Source of the DNA: Sediminibacillus terrae
GTDB lineage: Bacteria; Bacillota; Bacilli; Bacillales; Amphibacillaceae
Length of the DNA stretch: 64,000 nt
Direction of reading: 5' to 3'
Assembly (NCBI RefSeq): GCF_009602435.1
Contig: NZ_VZDQ01000024.1
Coordinates: 248,001-312,000 of the forward strand
Positions 26,229 to 34,525 of the stretch are shown piece by piece. Made by a program: the position numbers and the translations under genes. The notes below the pieces were generated by a model. The model was not told the DNA's origin. It did no database searches and was given only the letters and a program-made list of their open reading frames with translations. Position 1 is the stretch's first letter, and every line of letters starts with the position of its first letter.

Positions 26229-26245
26229 TTTACAAACTATTTACA
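26229..26245 (+). promoter_or_regulatory. PhoP-box-like direct repeat upstream of phnD
   Basis: Two TTTACA hexamers at 26229 and 26240, exactly 11 bp apart, match the TT(A/T/C)ACA repeat spacing of Bacillus PhoP sites. They lie 70 nt upstream of phnD, in front of a TATAGT-like -10 sequence. Confidence 0.6.
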
Positions 26246-26314
26246 TCATATGACAAAAATTATGCTATAGTAACGGAGTAACACATTTTAAAAAATATTG
26301 GAGGTAGTTTTCCT

Positions 26315-27256
26315 ATGTTGTTTAAGAAGCTTGCAACAGTTGGAGCGACTTTAGCTTTAACGGCTGGTATTATTAGTGGGTGCGGCGGTTCAGATGATGC
26401 AGAAGGCGCTAGCGGTGAAGGTTCAGAGGCTTATGTTCCAGAGAAACTGACGGTGCAATTCGTCCCTTCCCAGAATGCCGATACATTGGAAGCCAAAGCG
26501 AAGCCATTGGAAGAATTGCTTAGTGAACGTCTGGACATCCCGGTTGAAGTTAGTGTATCCACGAACTACAACACAATCATAGAAGCTATGGATTCAAAGA
26601 AAGTTGACGTAGGATTCTTACCCCCTACTGCTTATGTGTTAGCAAAAGAAAAAGGTGCAGCAGAAGTAATCCTGCAAGCACAGCGTTACGGTGTAGAAGA
26701 TGAAACCGGACAGCCGACAGACGAGCTGGTGGACGGTTATAAATCCGAGTTTGTCGTTAAAGCAGACTCTGATATTGAAAGCATTGAAGACTTAAAAGGC
26801 AAAAAAATCGCCTTCCAGGACGTTACTTCTTCTGCAGGATATGTATGGCCGGCAGCAGCTTTGATGGATGCTGGAATCGATCCGCTTGAAGATGTACAAG
26901 GTGTCACTGTCAAAGGCCACGACCAAGGTGTCATCTCGGTTCTTAATGGCGATGTTGACGCGGCAGTTGTTTTCCAGGATGCACGTAACACGGTAGTGGG
27001 AGATTACCCGACCGTATTTGAAGATACGAAGATTGTTGAGTTTACTGAAATGATCCCTAACGATACCATCGCTGTCCGTTCCGACATGGATTCCGAATGG
27101 AGCGATAAAATCAAAGAAGCCTTCATCGACATCGGCCAAGATGAAGAAGGCCATGAAATCGTCAAAGAAATCTATACACATGAAGGATATGTTGAATCAG
27201 AAGACAGCAAGTTTGATATTGTAAGAGAATACTCCGACAAAGTAAAAACCGAATAG
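26315..27256 (+). CDS. phnD: Phosphonate/phosphate-type ABC transporter binding lipoprotein
   Basis: This 313-residue protein has a signal peptide ending in a lipobox (IISGC, Cys23), then a PhnD-like type II binding fold: a KLTVQFVPSQNADTLEAKA strand-loop, VDVGFLPPTAYVLA, and a SSAGYVWPAAALM segment. GGAGGTAG lies upstream of the ATG. It is the first gene of phnD-phnC-phnE1-phnE2. Ligands for the family include phosphonates, phosphite and phosphate. No C-P lyase or phosphonatase gene is nearby, so the ligand may not be a phosphonate; the adjacent 5'-nucleotidase and the PhoP-like box favour phosphate starvation control. Confidence 0.9.
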   Translation: MLFKKLATVGATLALTAGIISGCGGSDDAEGASGEGSEAYVPEKLTVQFVPSQNADTLEAKAKPLEELLSERLDIPVEVSVSTNYNTIIEAMDSKKVDVGFLPPTAYVLAKEKGAAEVILQAQRYGVEDETGQPTDELVDGYKSEFVVKADSDIESIEDLKGKKIAFQDVTSSAGYVWPAAALMDAGIDPLEDVQGVTVKGHDQGVISVLNGDVDAAVVFQDARNTVVGDYPTVFEDTKIVEFTEMIPNDTIAVRSDMDSEWSDKIKEAFIDIGQDEEGHEIVKEIYTHEGYVESEDSKFDIVREYSDKVKTE

Positions 27257-27302
27257 TTTCATCCGTTTTCGGGATTTAGCCTATCCAATAGTATGAACAT
27301 AC

Positions 27303-27338
27303 AGCCAGTCGATATTATCTCGTACTGGCTTTTCTTTT
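27303..27338 (+). terminator. Intercistronic terminator/attenuator after phnD
   Basis: AGCCAGT pairs with ACTGGCT and is followed by TTTTCTTTTA, 47 nt past the phnD stop. Partial termination here would give more binding protein than ATPase and permease. Confidence 0.7.
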
Positions 27339-27404
27339 ATGTAAACAATTAGGTATATCCAGCAGCTCAGATTGATTAAATTCTTGTAAAGGTTGGTATG
27401 AAGA

Positions 27405-28202
27405 GTGATAGAATTCAAGAACGTTTCGAAAGTTTATCCGAATGGTACTCAGGGATTGAAAAACATCAATATCAAGATAGAAAAAGGCGAATTCGTCGTT
27501 ATTGTCGGGCTTTCCGGGGCTGGTAAATCTACTTTTCTCCGCTCGATCAACAGATTGCACGAAATTACATCCGGTGAAATCACCATCGACGGCAAATCGA
27601 TCACGAAAGCAAAAGGGAAAGATTTACGCATCGCCCGCCGTAACATCGGGATGATTTTCCAGAACTTCAACCTGGTGAAAAGGTCGACGGTTATCCGGAA
27701 TGTCCTGTCAGGCCGGGTTGGCTATCATTCCACCTTGCGGACAGTACTAGGCTTGTTCCCCAAAGAAGATGTCAATCTTGCCCTCAACGCATTGGACCGG
27801 GTGAACATAGTCGAGAAAGCTTACACCCGATCTGATCAGCTTTCCGGCGGGCAGCAACAAAGGGTATCGATTGCCCGTGCACTTGCCCAGGAAGCAAAAA
27901 TCATCCTGGCAGACGAGCCTGTTGCCTCGCTTGACCCTTTGACGACGAAACAAGTAATGGATGACTTGCAAAAAATCAATCAGGATTTGGGGATCACAAC
28001 CGTGGTAAACCTGCATTTCATCGACATCGCAAGGCAATATGCTACCAGAATCATCGGCCTGCAAGCTGGTGAAGTCGTATTCGACGGTCCAGTCGAAGAA
28101 GCAACCGATGAAAGGTTCTCAGAAATTTACGGCCGTCCTCTTGAAACACGAGAAGAGGACGAAGTAGAAGTAGGAGAGTCTGCCAATGAATCAAGTAAAT
28201 GA
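27405..28202 (+). CDS. phnC: Phosphonate/phosphate-type ABC transporter ATP-binding protein
   Basis: This 265-residue single-domain ATPase has Walker A ([12 protein letters not shown]), the PhnC-typical [13 protein letters not shown]-loop, signature [15 protein letters not shown] and Walker B ([12 protein letters not shown]). The C terminus ends in an acidic tail ([11 protein letters not shown]). The start is a GTG at 27405 with only a weak ribosome binding site. It overlaps phnE1 by 17 nt, so expression is coupled. Confidence 0.92.
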   Translation: MIEFKNVSKVYPNGTQGLKNINIKIEKGEFVVIVGLSGAGKSTFLRSINRLHEITSGEITIDGKSITKAKGKDLRIARRNIGMIFQNFNLVKRSTVIRNVLSGRVGYHSTLRTVLGLFPKEDVNLALNALDRVNIVEKAYTRSDQLSGGQQQRVSIARALAQEAKIILADEPVASLDPLTTKQVMDDLQKINQDLGITTVVNLHFIDIARQYATRIIGLQAGEVVFDGPVEEATDERFSEIYGRPLETREEDEVEVGESANESSK

Positions 28203-28977
28203 ACAAAAGATTCCGAAAGCACCCAGCAAACTGAAGCATTATTTTACGTTCATCCTGATTTTGCTGCTGCTTTGGGGCAGCGCCTACCAAACTGACAGCA
28301 CGTTCAGCGAATTGATCGAAGGCTTTCCAAACATGTTTTCTGTGCTTGACCAAATGATTCCGCCCAATTGGGCCTACTTCGACAACATTATCGAAGCCAT
28401 GCTCGACACCATCCGTATGGCCGTTTTAGGAACGACCATCGGGGCAATCATTGCCATTCCGTTTGCGATTTTCTCGGCTAGTAACATGATAAAGTCCACT
28501 TGGGTGTATTACCCTGTAAGGTTTCTTTTAAACCTGGTCCGTACCATTCCGGAATTGTTATTGGCGGCAATATTCGTTGCCATTTTCGGTTTAGGACCGC
28601 TCCCTGGTATCTTTGCCTTGGGTATTTTTTCGACCGGAATCATCGCCAAGTTGACATATGAAGCAATTGAAGGCATCGACAAAGGCCCTCTTGAATCGAT
28701 GACAGCGGTCGGCGCCAATAAGATACAATGGATCATGTTCTCTGTGGTGCCGCAGGTTGCCGCTTATTATGTATCCTATGTACTTTATTCTTTTGAAATC
28801 AATGTCCGTGCTGCTGCAATATTGGGACTCGTCGGAGCTGGCGGTATCGGGGAATATTACGACCGGACCCTTGGCTTCCTGGAGTATGACAAGGTCAGCA
28901 CGATTATTATATTCACATTGTTGGTTGTGTTAATAATTGATTATATCAGTACTAAATTACGGGAGAATTTACTATGA
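28186..28977 (+). CDS. phnE: Phosphonate-type ABC transporter permease 1
   Basis: This 263-residue membrane protein has about six helices and the ABC inner-membrane motif in [21 protein letters not shown] (EAA loop) near residue 160, followed by a GAGGIGEYY stretch typical of PhnE. AGGAGAG lies upstream of the ATG at 28186. It overlaps phnC by 17 nt and phnE2 by 4 nt. It probably forms a heterodimeric channel with the next gene's product. Confidence 0.92.
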   Translation: MNQVNEQKIPKAPSKLKHYFTFILILLLLWGSAYQTDSTFSELIEGFPNMFSVLDQMIPPNWAYFDNIIEAMLDTIRMAVLGTTIGAIIAIPFAIFSASNMIKSTWVYYPVRFLLNLVRTIPELLLAAIFVAIFGLGPLPGIFALGIFSTGIIAKLTYEAIEGIDKGPLESMTAVGANKIQWIMFSVVPQVAAYYVSYVLYSFEINVRAAAILGLVGAGGIGEYYDRTLGFLEYDKVSTIIIFTLLVVLIIDYISTKLRENLL

Positions 28978-29774
28978 GCAGTGCAACTAGACCGATTAAA
29001 CCAAAAAAGAATATCGTCAGACGCTGGGTTATCTTTATAGCGCTCGCTTTGTTGTATATCTGGGCTTTATCCGGTGTTCCGATTGAGGGATTCAAAGAGA
29101 CTGCCGGACAAATCTCGAAAGCGATCGTCTCGGGTATCTTTTCACCGGATTGGGACTATGTTTATTTACCTGAAGGGGAAGACCTTCTGCGCGGCCTCCT
29201 GGATACTTTGGCCATCGCCATTCTGGGGACGTTCATTTCGGCCTTTCTCTGTATCCCGTTCGCTTTCTGGGCAGCAAACAATATGAGTAAATTCAAAGCC
29301 AATGCCGGTATCGGAAAGTTCTTCCTCAGCTTTGTCCGTACGTTTCCGGAATTGGTCATGGCCTTGTTGTTCATCAAAATGGTCGGACCGGGTTCTTTTG
29401 CCGGGGTTCTGGCATTGGGACTCCATTCCATCGGCATGCTCGGAAAATTATTCTCCGAGGAAGTGGAAAACATTGATTTCGGGCCTTCCGAAGCCTTGAA
29501 GGCGACCGGTGCCCGTCCGCTTCAAACATTGTGGTTTGCCGTGTTCCCACAGGTTTTGCCCGGTTTTATCTCTTATACCTTGTATCGTTTTGAAATCAAC
29601 CTCCGTTCTGCCAGTGTGCTTGGTATCATCGGAGCCGGCGGTATCGGTACGCCGTTGATTTTCGCCATGCAATCCAGGGATTGGAGCCGAGTAGGTATCA
29701 TCCTTCTCGGAATTATCGTCATGGTAACCATCGTCGATATCATTTCCGGATATCTTCGTAAAAAAATTGTTTAA
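28974..29774 (+). CDS. phnE: Phosphonate-type ABC transporter permease 2
   Basis: This 266-residue PhnE paralogue has the same helix layout as permease 1, an EAA-type loop (SEEVENIDFGPSEALKATGARP) and GAGGIGTPL. The ATG overlaps the previous stop as ATGA, with GGGAGAA upstream. Having two unequal PhnE proteins is normal for phnDCE1E2 operons in Firmicutes. The operon ends at a hairpin at 29814. Confidence 0.92.
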   Translation: MSSATRPIKPKKNIVRRWVIFIALALLYIWALSGVPIEGFKETAGQISKAIVSGIFSPDWDYVYLPEGEDLLRGLLDTLAIAILGTFISAFLCIPFAFWAANNMSKFKANAGIGKFFLSFVRTFPELVMALLFIKMVGPGSFAGVLALGLHSIGMLGKLFSEEVENIDFGPSEALKATGARPLQTLWFAVFPQVLPGFISYTLYRFEINLRSASVLGIIGAGGIGTPLIFAMQSRDWSRVGIILLGIIVMVTIVDIISGYLRKKIV

Positions 29775-29813
29775 TAGTACCGACATTGTCACCCAATAGA
29801 CAGACACCCGCAG

Positions 29814-29859
29814 AAAACTACAATTGCCGTGAAATCCAGATCGGTAGATTGTAGTTTTT
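29814..29859 (+). terminator. Intrinsic terminator after the phn operon
   Basis: AAAACTACAAT pairs with ATTGTAGTTTTT, giving a strong stem with a T tract, 40 nt past the last permease gene. Confidence 0.8.
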
Positions 29860-30180
29860 CTGTTAAATCTTTTCCTTATTATAAGAACGTTGATTGATAG
29901 AAATGCTGTGTGGCATCTTGATTGATTGCTGTGATGCCCACATCATTCTCCTATTGCATTGATCTTTAGAACGTGCTTTTCTGAGGGTTCGGTGTTTGTA
30001 GCAGGCACAGCCGCCCACGGTAGCGTATTGTAGTTGCAGGCAAATTACACCTTCACTCTCCCGAAAAGTCAGATAGAATCCACAACTTGTCAGAAGCAGT
30101 CCTCGCAGTACATTGACTAAAAGCAGCAAAACCTTTATCCTTGATTGGATGGAATACTATTTGGAGGAATGTTATAACTT
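29860..30180. other. Intergenic region before the ABC-F gene
   Basis: These 321 nt hold no supported gene. An 88-codon minus-strand frame (29863-30129) has no clear ribosome binding site or family resemblance. GGAGGAATG just upstream of 30181 is the ribosome binding site of the next gene. Confidence 0.4.
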
Positions 30181-31803
30181 ATGATAAATGTGAGCAATGT
30201 AAGTCTCCGTTATGGCGATAAAAAGTTGTTTGAAGACGTTAATATAAAATTCACTGCCGGTAATTGCTATGGCTTGATTGGTGCCAATGGCGCCGGAAAA
30301 TCAACCTTCTTAAAGGTGCTTTCCGGAGAAGTCGAACCGCAAACCGGTCATGTGTCCCTTGGCCCCGATGAGCGGCTGGCTGTGTTGAAGCAGGACCACT
30401 TTGAGTATGAAGAATATGAAGTTCTGAAAACTGTCGTGATGGGCCATGAACGCCTGTACCAAATCATGCAGGAGAAAGACGTCATTTACATGAAGCCGGA
30501 TTTTTCCGAGGAAGACGGCATGCGGGCTGCCGAGCTTGAAGGCGAATTCGCCGAATTGAACGGTTGGGAAGCTGAGTCCGATGCAGCCGTTCTATTGAAG
30601 GGGTTGGGAATCGGTGAAGATCTCCACACGAAGCAAATGGCCGACTTAACAGGTTCTGAAAAGGTAAAAGTGCTTCTTGCCCAAGCCTTGTTCGGCAATC
30701 CGGACATTCTACTGTTGGATGAACCGACCAACCATCTGGACATCCATGCAATTCAGTGGCTGGAAGAGTTCTTGATCAACTTCGAGAACACCGTCATCGT
30801 CGTTTCCCATGACCGTCACTTCCTGAATAAGGTGTGTACCCATATTGCTGACGTCGATTATGGAAAAATTGAAATCTATGTCGGCAACTATGACTTCTGG
30901 TACGAGTCGAGCCAGCTTGCTTTGAAAATGGCCCAGGAAGCGAACAAGAAAAAGGAAGAAAAAATCAAGGAACTGCAAAACTTCGTTGCCCGATTTAGCG
31001 CGAATGCTTCGAAGTCGAAACAGGCCACTTCCCGAAAAAAAATGCTCGATAATATTACCCTGGATGATATCAAGCCGTCCTCACGCCGTTATCCGTATGT
31101 GGCATTCACACCGGGCCGTGAAATCGGGAATGACCTGTTGCGCGTTGAAGGGATTTCCAAAACAATCGATGGTGAAAAGGTACTTGATAACGTCAGCTTT
31201 ACCATGAATAAAGATGACAAGATTGCACTTGTCGGTAAAAATGAGATTGCCAAAACCACCTTGCTCCGGATATTGATGGGTGAAATCGAACCAGATGAAG
31301 GAACATACAAATGGGGAGTAACCACTTCACAATCGTATTTCCCGAAAGATAATACCGAGTATTTCAAAAATGGTGACTTAAACTTGGTCGACTGGCTGCG
31401 TCAATATTCACCTGAAGACCAAACGGAAACCTTCCTGCGCGGATTCCTGGGAAGAATGTTGTTCTCTGGTGAAGAAGCGTTGAAGAAATCCAATGTTCTT
31501 TCCGGGGGAGAAAAAGTGCGCTGCATGCTTTCCAAGATGATGCTCAGCAATGCCAATGTCTTATTGTTGGATGAACCTACCAACCATCTGGACTTGGAAT
31601 CGATCACCTCATTAAATAACGGTTTGGTCAATTTCAAGGGATCTGTTCTATTCACTTCCCATGACCAGCAGTTTGTCGACAGTATTGCCAACCGCTTGAT
31701 TGAAATTACGCCAAAAGGCTTGGTCGACAAAGAAATGAGCTACGATGAATATGTAGCAGACAAAAAATTGCAACAGCAAATAGAAGAAATGTACGCTGTT
31801 TGA
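30181..31803 (+). CDS. ykpA: ABC-F family ATPase, YkpA/YbiT-like
   Basis: This 540-residue protein has two ATP-binding domains and no membrane segment, the ABC-F plan of ribosome-associated translation factors. Domain 1 has GANGAGKST, an unusual signature LTGSEKVKVLLAQAL and LLLDEPTNHLD. The linker (about residues 245-300) is a charged helical arm with the KKMLDNITLDDI segment. Domain 2 has GKNEIAKTT in place of the usual GxNGxGKST, then LSGGEKVRCML and LLLDEPTNHLD. These variants are typical of the YkpA/YbiT group, not signs of decay. GGAGGAATG lies upstream. A role in translation, rather than drug resistance, is most likely. Confidence 0.9.
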   Translation: MINVSNVSLRYGDKKLFEDVNIKFTAGNCYGLIGANGAGKSTFLKVLSGEVEPQTGHVSLGPDERLAVLKQDHFEYEEYEVLKTVVMGHERLYQIMQEKDVIYMKPDFSEEDGMRAAELEGEFAELNGWEAESDAAVLLKGLGIGEDLHTKQMADLTGSEKVKVLLAQALFGNPDILLLDEPTNHLDIHAIQWLEEFLINFENTVIVVSHDRHFLNKVCTHIADVDYGKIEIYVGNYDFWYESSQLALKMAQEANKKKEEKIKELQNFVARFSANASKSKQATSRKKMLDNITLDDIKPSSRRYPYVAFTPGREIGNDLLRVEGISKTIDGEKVLDNVSFTMNKDDKIALVGKNEIAKTTLLRILMGEIEPDEGTYKWGVTTSQSYFPKDNTEYFKNGDLNLVDWLRQYSPEDQTETFLRGFLGRMLFSGEEALKKSNVLSGGEKVRCMLSKMMLSNANVLLLDEPTNHLDLESITSLNNGLVNFKGSVLFTSHDQQFVDSIANRLIEITPKGLVDKEMSYDEYVADKKLQQQIEEMYAV

Positions 31804-31846
31804 CTTGTGGAGGCAGAGACAACAGTGTATGTCTGTTCTACCCGCT

Positions 31847-31879
31847 AAAACCGAACGATTCCAAATCGTTCGGTTTTTT
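31847..31879. repeat. Dispersed hairpin repeat, copy 3 (terminator)
   Basis: AAAACCGAACGATT pairs with AATCGTTCGGTTTTTT, a near-perfect 14-bp stem with a U tract, 43 nt past the ABC-F stop. It lacks the outer arms of the fuller copies. A second-segment fragment (CCAATCCGGCAAG...TTCGCTTTCCG) follows at about 31930-31957. Confidence 0.8.
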
Positions 31880-32021
31880 GATTACAAGATAGGAACCGTC
31901 TTCCCCCTTCTCTTTGGAAGCTTGCCTTCCCAATCCGGCAAGTTTCGCTTTCCGTGGGCACGGCTTCTAGTCACTGGCCATCAAAGAGTCCCTTCTATGT
32001 TTTTAGGTCTATATACCTATT

Positions 32022-32039
32022 TTGTGAAATATATCACAA
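32022..32039. promoter_or_regulatory. Fnr/ArcR/Rex-like operator 1
   Basis: TTGTGAAATATATCACAA contains TGTGA-N6-TCACA, the Crp/Fnr-family consensus, and matches the form described for ArcR sites in Firmicutes. It is 126 nt upstream of the NADH oxidase gene. Confidence 0.7.
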
Positions 32040-32087
32040 AGTTGTTGATTTATCCTCCCGACGGGTCTATACTTGGTATGTAATCAA

Positions 32088-32105
32088 TTGTGATTAATTT
32101 CACAT
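32088..32105. promoter_or_regulatory. Fnr/ArcR/Rex-like operator 2
   Basis: TTGTGATTAATTTCACAT again contains TGTGA-N6-TCACA. Its centre is 66 bp from that of site 1 and 22 bp from that of site 3. Confidence 0.7.
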
Positions 32106-32109
32106 GTAT

Positions 32110-32127
32110 ATGTGAATTGATTCACAT
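32110..32127. promoter_or_regulatory. Fnr/ArcR/Rex-like operator 3
   Basis: ATGTGAATTGATTCACAT fits both TGTGA-N6-TCACA and the Rex form TTGTGAA-N4-TTCACAA apart from the outermost bases. A TATACT -10 candidate follows at about 32133, so binding here would cover the -35 region. Confidence 0.7.
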
Positions 32128-32164
32128 GTATATATACTATCAATCCATTGGAGGATGATTTTCT

Positions 32165-33550
32165 ATGAAAGTAGCAGTTATCGGATGTACCCACGCAGGG
32201 ACTGCAGCAATAACAAATATTTTGAATATGTATCCTGATGCAGAAATTGATGTATTTGAAAAAAATGACAATGTTTCTTTTTTATCCTGTGGCATCGCCT
32301 TATATGTAGGCGGAGTCGTAAAAGATCCAGACGGCTTGTTCTATGCATCCGTTGAAGGCTTTGAAAAACAAGGAGTCCGAATGCATATGCAGCACATCGT
32401 GACGGAATGCGATACGAACAACAAAACCTTGGTAGCAAAAAACCTGAAAACAGACGAAACAAGAGAATATCAGTACGACAAACTGATTATCACCTCTGGA
32501 TCTTGGCCAGTGACACCGCCTATTCCAGGAAGTGACCTGGAAAATGTGCAGCTTTGTAAAAACTTTCACCATGCCAACGAAATCATACAGCGTTCTGAAC
32601 ACGCCGAGAACATCGTGGTAGTCGGTGCCGGCTATATCGGTATTGAGCTAGTCGAAGCATTCGAGCAGGCTGGAAAGCAGGTAACGTTGATCGATAGTGA
32701 AAGCCGCATCCTTAACCGTTATCTGGATGAGGAATTCACCAGTCCGATTGAAAAAACACTTAGCGAAAAAGGAGTCACCTTGGCTCTCGACCAGACAGTC
32801 AGTTCCTTCCAGGGCGATGGTGGCAAGGTCACACAAGTAATCACCGGGCAATCGAGCTATGATGCAGATTTAGTCATTATGTGCATCGGCTTCCGTCCGA
32901 ACACCGCATTGTTTACCGGGCAAGTAGACATGCTTGAAAATGGGGCCATCATCGTGAATGAGTATATGCAAACAAGCAAAAAAGACGTTTTCGCAGCAGG
33001 TGACTGTTGTGCCGTAGCTTACAATCCTACGGAAAAACCGGCTTATATTCCTTTAGCCACAAACGCTGTCCGGATGGGTACATTGGCTGCTTACAATCTA
33101 TTGGTACCACGAATCCCCCATCAAGGGACACAGGGTACTTCTGGATTGAAGATCCATCAGCACAACCTATCGGCAACTGGTTTGACAGAAACCGCAGCCG
33201 CTACAGCCGGCATGCGAGTGGGAAGCGCGTTGCTGGAAGATACCTACAGACCAGAATTCATGCCGGAAAATACTATGCTCAGACTGAAGGTCGTGTACGA
33301 GATGGACAGCCACCGGATTGTCGGTGCCCAAGTCATCTCTGAAGGAGATTTCACTCAAGCAATGAACACATTGAGTGTCGCCATTCAAAACAAGATGACG
33401 ATTGAACAAATGGCACTGACAGATTTCTTCTTCCAGCCACATTATAACAAGCCATGGAATTACCTCAATCAAGTATGTATCCAGGCAATGAAACAAATCG
33501 AGGAAAAGCAGATTAGACAACAAAAGGAGCCTGGGACAAAAGCATCGTGA
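32165..33550 (+). CDS. nox: NADH oxidase / CoA-disulfide-reductase-family flavoprotein
   Basis: This 461-residue FAD- and NAD-binding protein has an N-terminal FAD motif (VAVIGCTHAGTAA), the single redox cysteine in NVSFLSCGIALY (Cys42), an NAD motif (IVVVGAGYIGIELVEAF, about residue 150), and the FAD-binding VFAAGDCC near residue 280. Cys42 places it with water-forming NADH oxidases, NADH peroxidases and CoA-disulfide reductases. Water-forming NADH oxidase is my first choice, given the redox/oxygen-type operators upstream. GGAGGATG precedes the ATG. The last residues (PGTKAS) and the stop are encoded by the outer arm of a dispersed repeat, so the native C terminus has been replaced. Confidence 0.87.
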   Translation: MKVAVIGCTHAGTAAITNILNMYPDAEIDVFEKNDNVSFLSCGIALYVGGVVKDPDGLFYASVEGFEKQGVRMHMQHIVTECDTNNKTLVAKNLKTDETREYQYDKLIITSGSWPVTPPIPGSDLENVQLCKNFHHANEIIQRSEHAENIVVVGAGYIGIELVEAFEQAGKQVTLIDSESRILNRYLDEEFTSPIEKTLSEKGVTLALDQTVSSFQGDGGKVTQVITGQSSYDADLVIMCIGFRPNTALFTGQVDMLENGAIIVNEYMQTSKKDVFAAGDCCAVAYNPTEKPAYIPLATNAVRMGTLAAYNLLVPRIPHQGTQGTSGLKIHQHNLSATGLTETAAATAGMRVGSALLEDTYRPEFMPENTMLRLKVVYEMDSHRIVGAQVISEGDFTQAMNTLSVAIQNKMTIEQMALTDFFFQPHYNKPWNYLNQVCIQAMKQIEEKQIRQQKEPGTKAS

Positions 33551-33592
33551 CCAAAATAAAACCGAACGATACTACCATTCGTTCGGTTTTTT
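33534..33592. repeat. Dispersed hairpin repeat, copy 4
   Basis: It runs from GGGACAAAAGCATCGTGACC through AAAACCGAACGA (33558) to TCGTTCGGTTTTTT (33592). Its left outer arm overlaps the end of the NADH oxidase gene and its core serves as that gene's terminator. Confidence 0.8.
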
Positions 33593-33615
33593 GATGAGCA
33601 AAAAGCAAAACGTTC

Positions 33616-33953
33616 GGCTCTATAATGAATGTGGTGGTGCCCCCTGTCGTAGTGGCTGTTCCTGCAGTGTGCAAAAAAACACACGCATTCCCTCTCTCTT
33701 TGTTACCTTAAAGTTGCGACACCAAAGGAAAAAGAGAGGGATAGGAGTGCAATGTCATTTAATCATAGAATTATTGGGGATTAAAGATAAACAAGTGGAT
33801 GTATGGGGTGTAGAGGAAGAAGACAGTGCTTTTAGGGTAGAACTCTACACAAGACAAAAACGACAAACGTGCCCGTTCTGTAAAGAGAAAACAAAACGGG
33901 TACATATATATCCATTTAATAATGGGGATATCGAGGGAATAAACAATACATAA
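33616..33953 (+). mobile_element. ISL3-family insertion sequence remnant (left end)
   Basis: A 5' fragment of an ISL3-like element is visible. GGCTCTATAATGAATG at 33616 looks like a left terminus, and a transposase start follows 131 bp in. An inverted arm pair (CCCTCTCT...AGAGAGGG) lies at about 33689-33738. The element ends early and the right end is absent. GGCTCTATAA recurs in direct orientation at 34021, where another repeat begins. Confidence 0.5.
33747..33953 (+). pseudogene. ISL3-family transposase, N-terminal fragment
   Basis: The GTG at 33747 has GAGAGGG upstream and opens a 68-residue frame with the N terminus of an ISL3 transposase: a LIIELLGIKDKQVDVWGVEE segment, then the family zinc-binding stretch (TCPFCKEKTKRVHIY). 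Full transposases exceed 400 residues; this copy lacks the helix-turn-helix and DDE catalytic domains and ends in unrelated sequence (NNGDIEGINNT). It is therefore inactive. Confidence 0.55.
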
Positions 33954-34044
33954 AGGTTTTAAAACGAGATTCCTTAAGGATCAAATAGCATAAAATTTTA
34001 TGGAAGGAAGTGGCTAAAGAGGCTCTATAAAGCGAAATAGCGTA

Positions 34045-34156
34045 GCAGAGGAAATAAGCGAGACTCCTGCGGAAAAACGGGCGGCCGAGACCCCGCAGCG
34101 GCCTTTGCGAGGAGGCTCGGGCGTTCGTCCGCGGAAAGCGAGTTTATTTCCTCTGC
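34045..34156. repeat. Bacillaceae GC-rich repeat with 13-bp inverted ends
   Basis: The 112-bp element has perfect terminal arms (GCAGAGGAAATAA at 34045-34057, TTATTTCCTCTGC at 34144-34156) and a GC-rich interior: GAGACTCCTGCGG, GAGACCCCGCAG, GAGGAGGCTCGGGCG and CCGCGGAAAGCGAG. The interior strongly resembles an intergenic repeat common in Bacillus-like genomes. It lies right after the ISL3 remnant. Confidence 0.7.
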
Positions 34157-34274
34157 GGTCTGAGTAAAATAGCTATTTTTGGAATGAGTTTTCGATAAAG
34201 AGAGGGGGGAAGAAAAATCACACCCCCCATGTGACAGAGTACCAAACGTTCTCCCCCTTACAATAGTGCAAATT

Positions 34275-34354
34275 TCCACTCCGGCAAGGTACTTCACTTT
34301 CCGCGTATCTGGCCGTAGCGATTTGAAGCACACATCAAACAACAGGATAAAACG
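34275..34354. repeat. Second repeat segment (CCGGCAAGGTACTTC type)
   Basis: CCACTCCGGCAAGGTACTTC and CACATCAAACAACAGGATAA match the segment at 24425-24540. It directly adjoins the hairpin repeat at 34365, as the second segment adjoins copy 2. Confidence 0.7.
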
Positions 34355-34364
34355 AGAATATATC

Positions 34365-34443
34365 AAGAAAAACCGAACGGATGTAGTATAAATTTACAAT
34401 TCGTTCGGTTTTTTCTTTACTGGCCATGCTTTTATCCCGGCCT
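34365..34443. repeat. Dispersed hairpin repeat, copy 5
   Basis: AAAAACCGAACGG (from 34367) pairs with TCGTTCGGTTTTTT (34401-34414), followed by the outer arm CTGGCCATGCTTTTATCCC. It lies about 80 nt past the trpA stop and is the likely trp operon terminator. Confidence 0.78.
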
Positions 34444-34525
34444 CTGTTTTACTTTCTAACTGCATTCAAATCCAAAGAAATCCTATTATGCATAGCTCGT
34501 TGTCTAGACAAGGATCCATTGCTAG

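Noticed and set aside
29863-30129. 88-codon minus-strand frame with a Cys-rich centre in the gap before the ABC-F gene
   Set aside because: It has no ribosome binding site, no family resemblance and no conserved neighbour. The Cys-rich stretch is not enough to call a bacteriocin precursor.
30181-31803. Degenerate second Walker A (GKNEIAKTT) and first signature (LTGSE) in the ABC-F protein
   Set aside because: As I know the YkpA/YbiT group, these variants are characteristic of it, so they do not mark a damaged gene.
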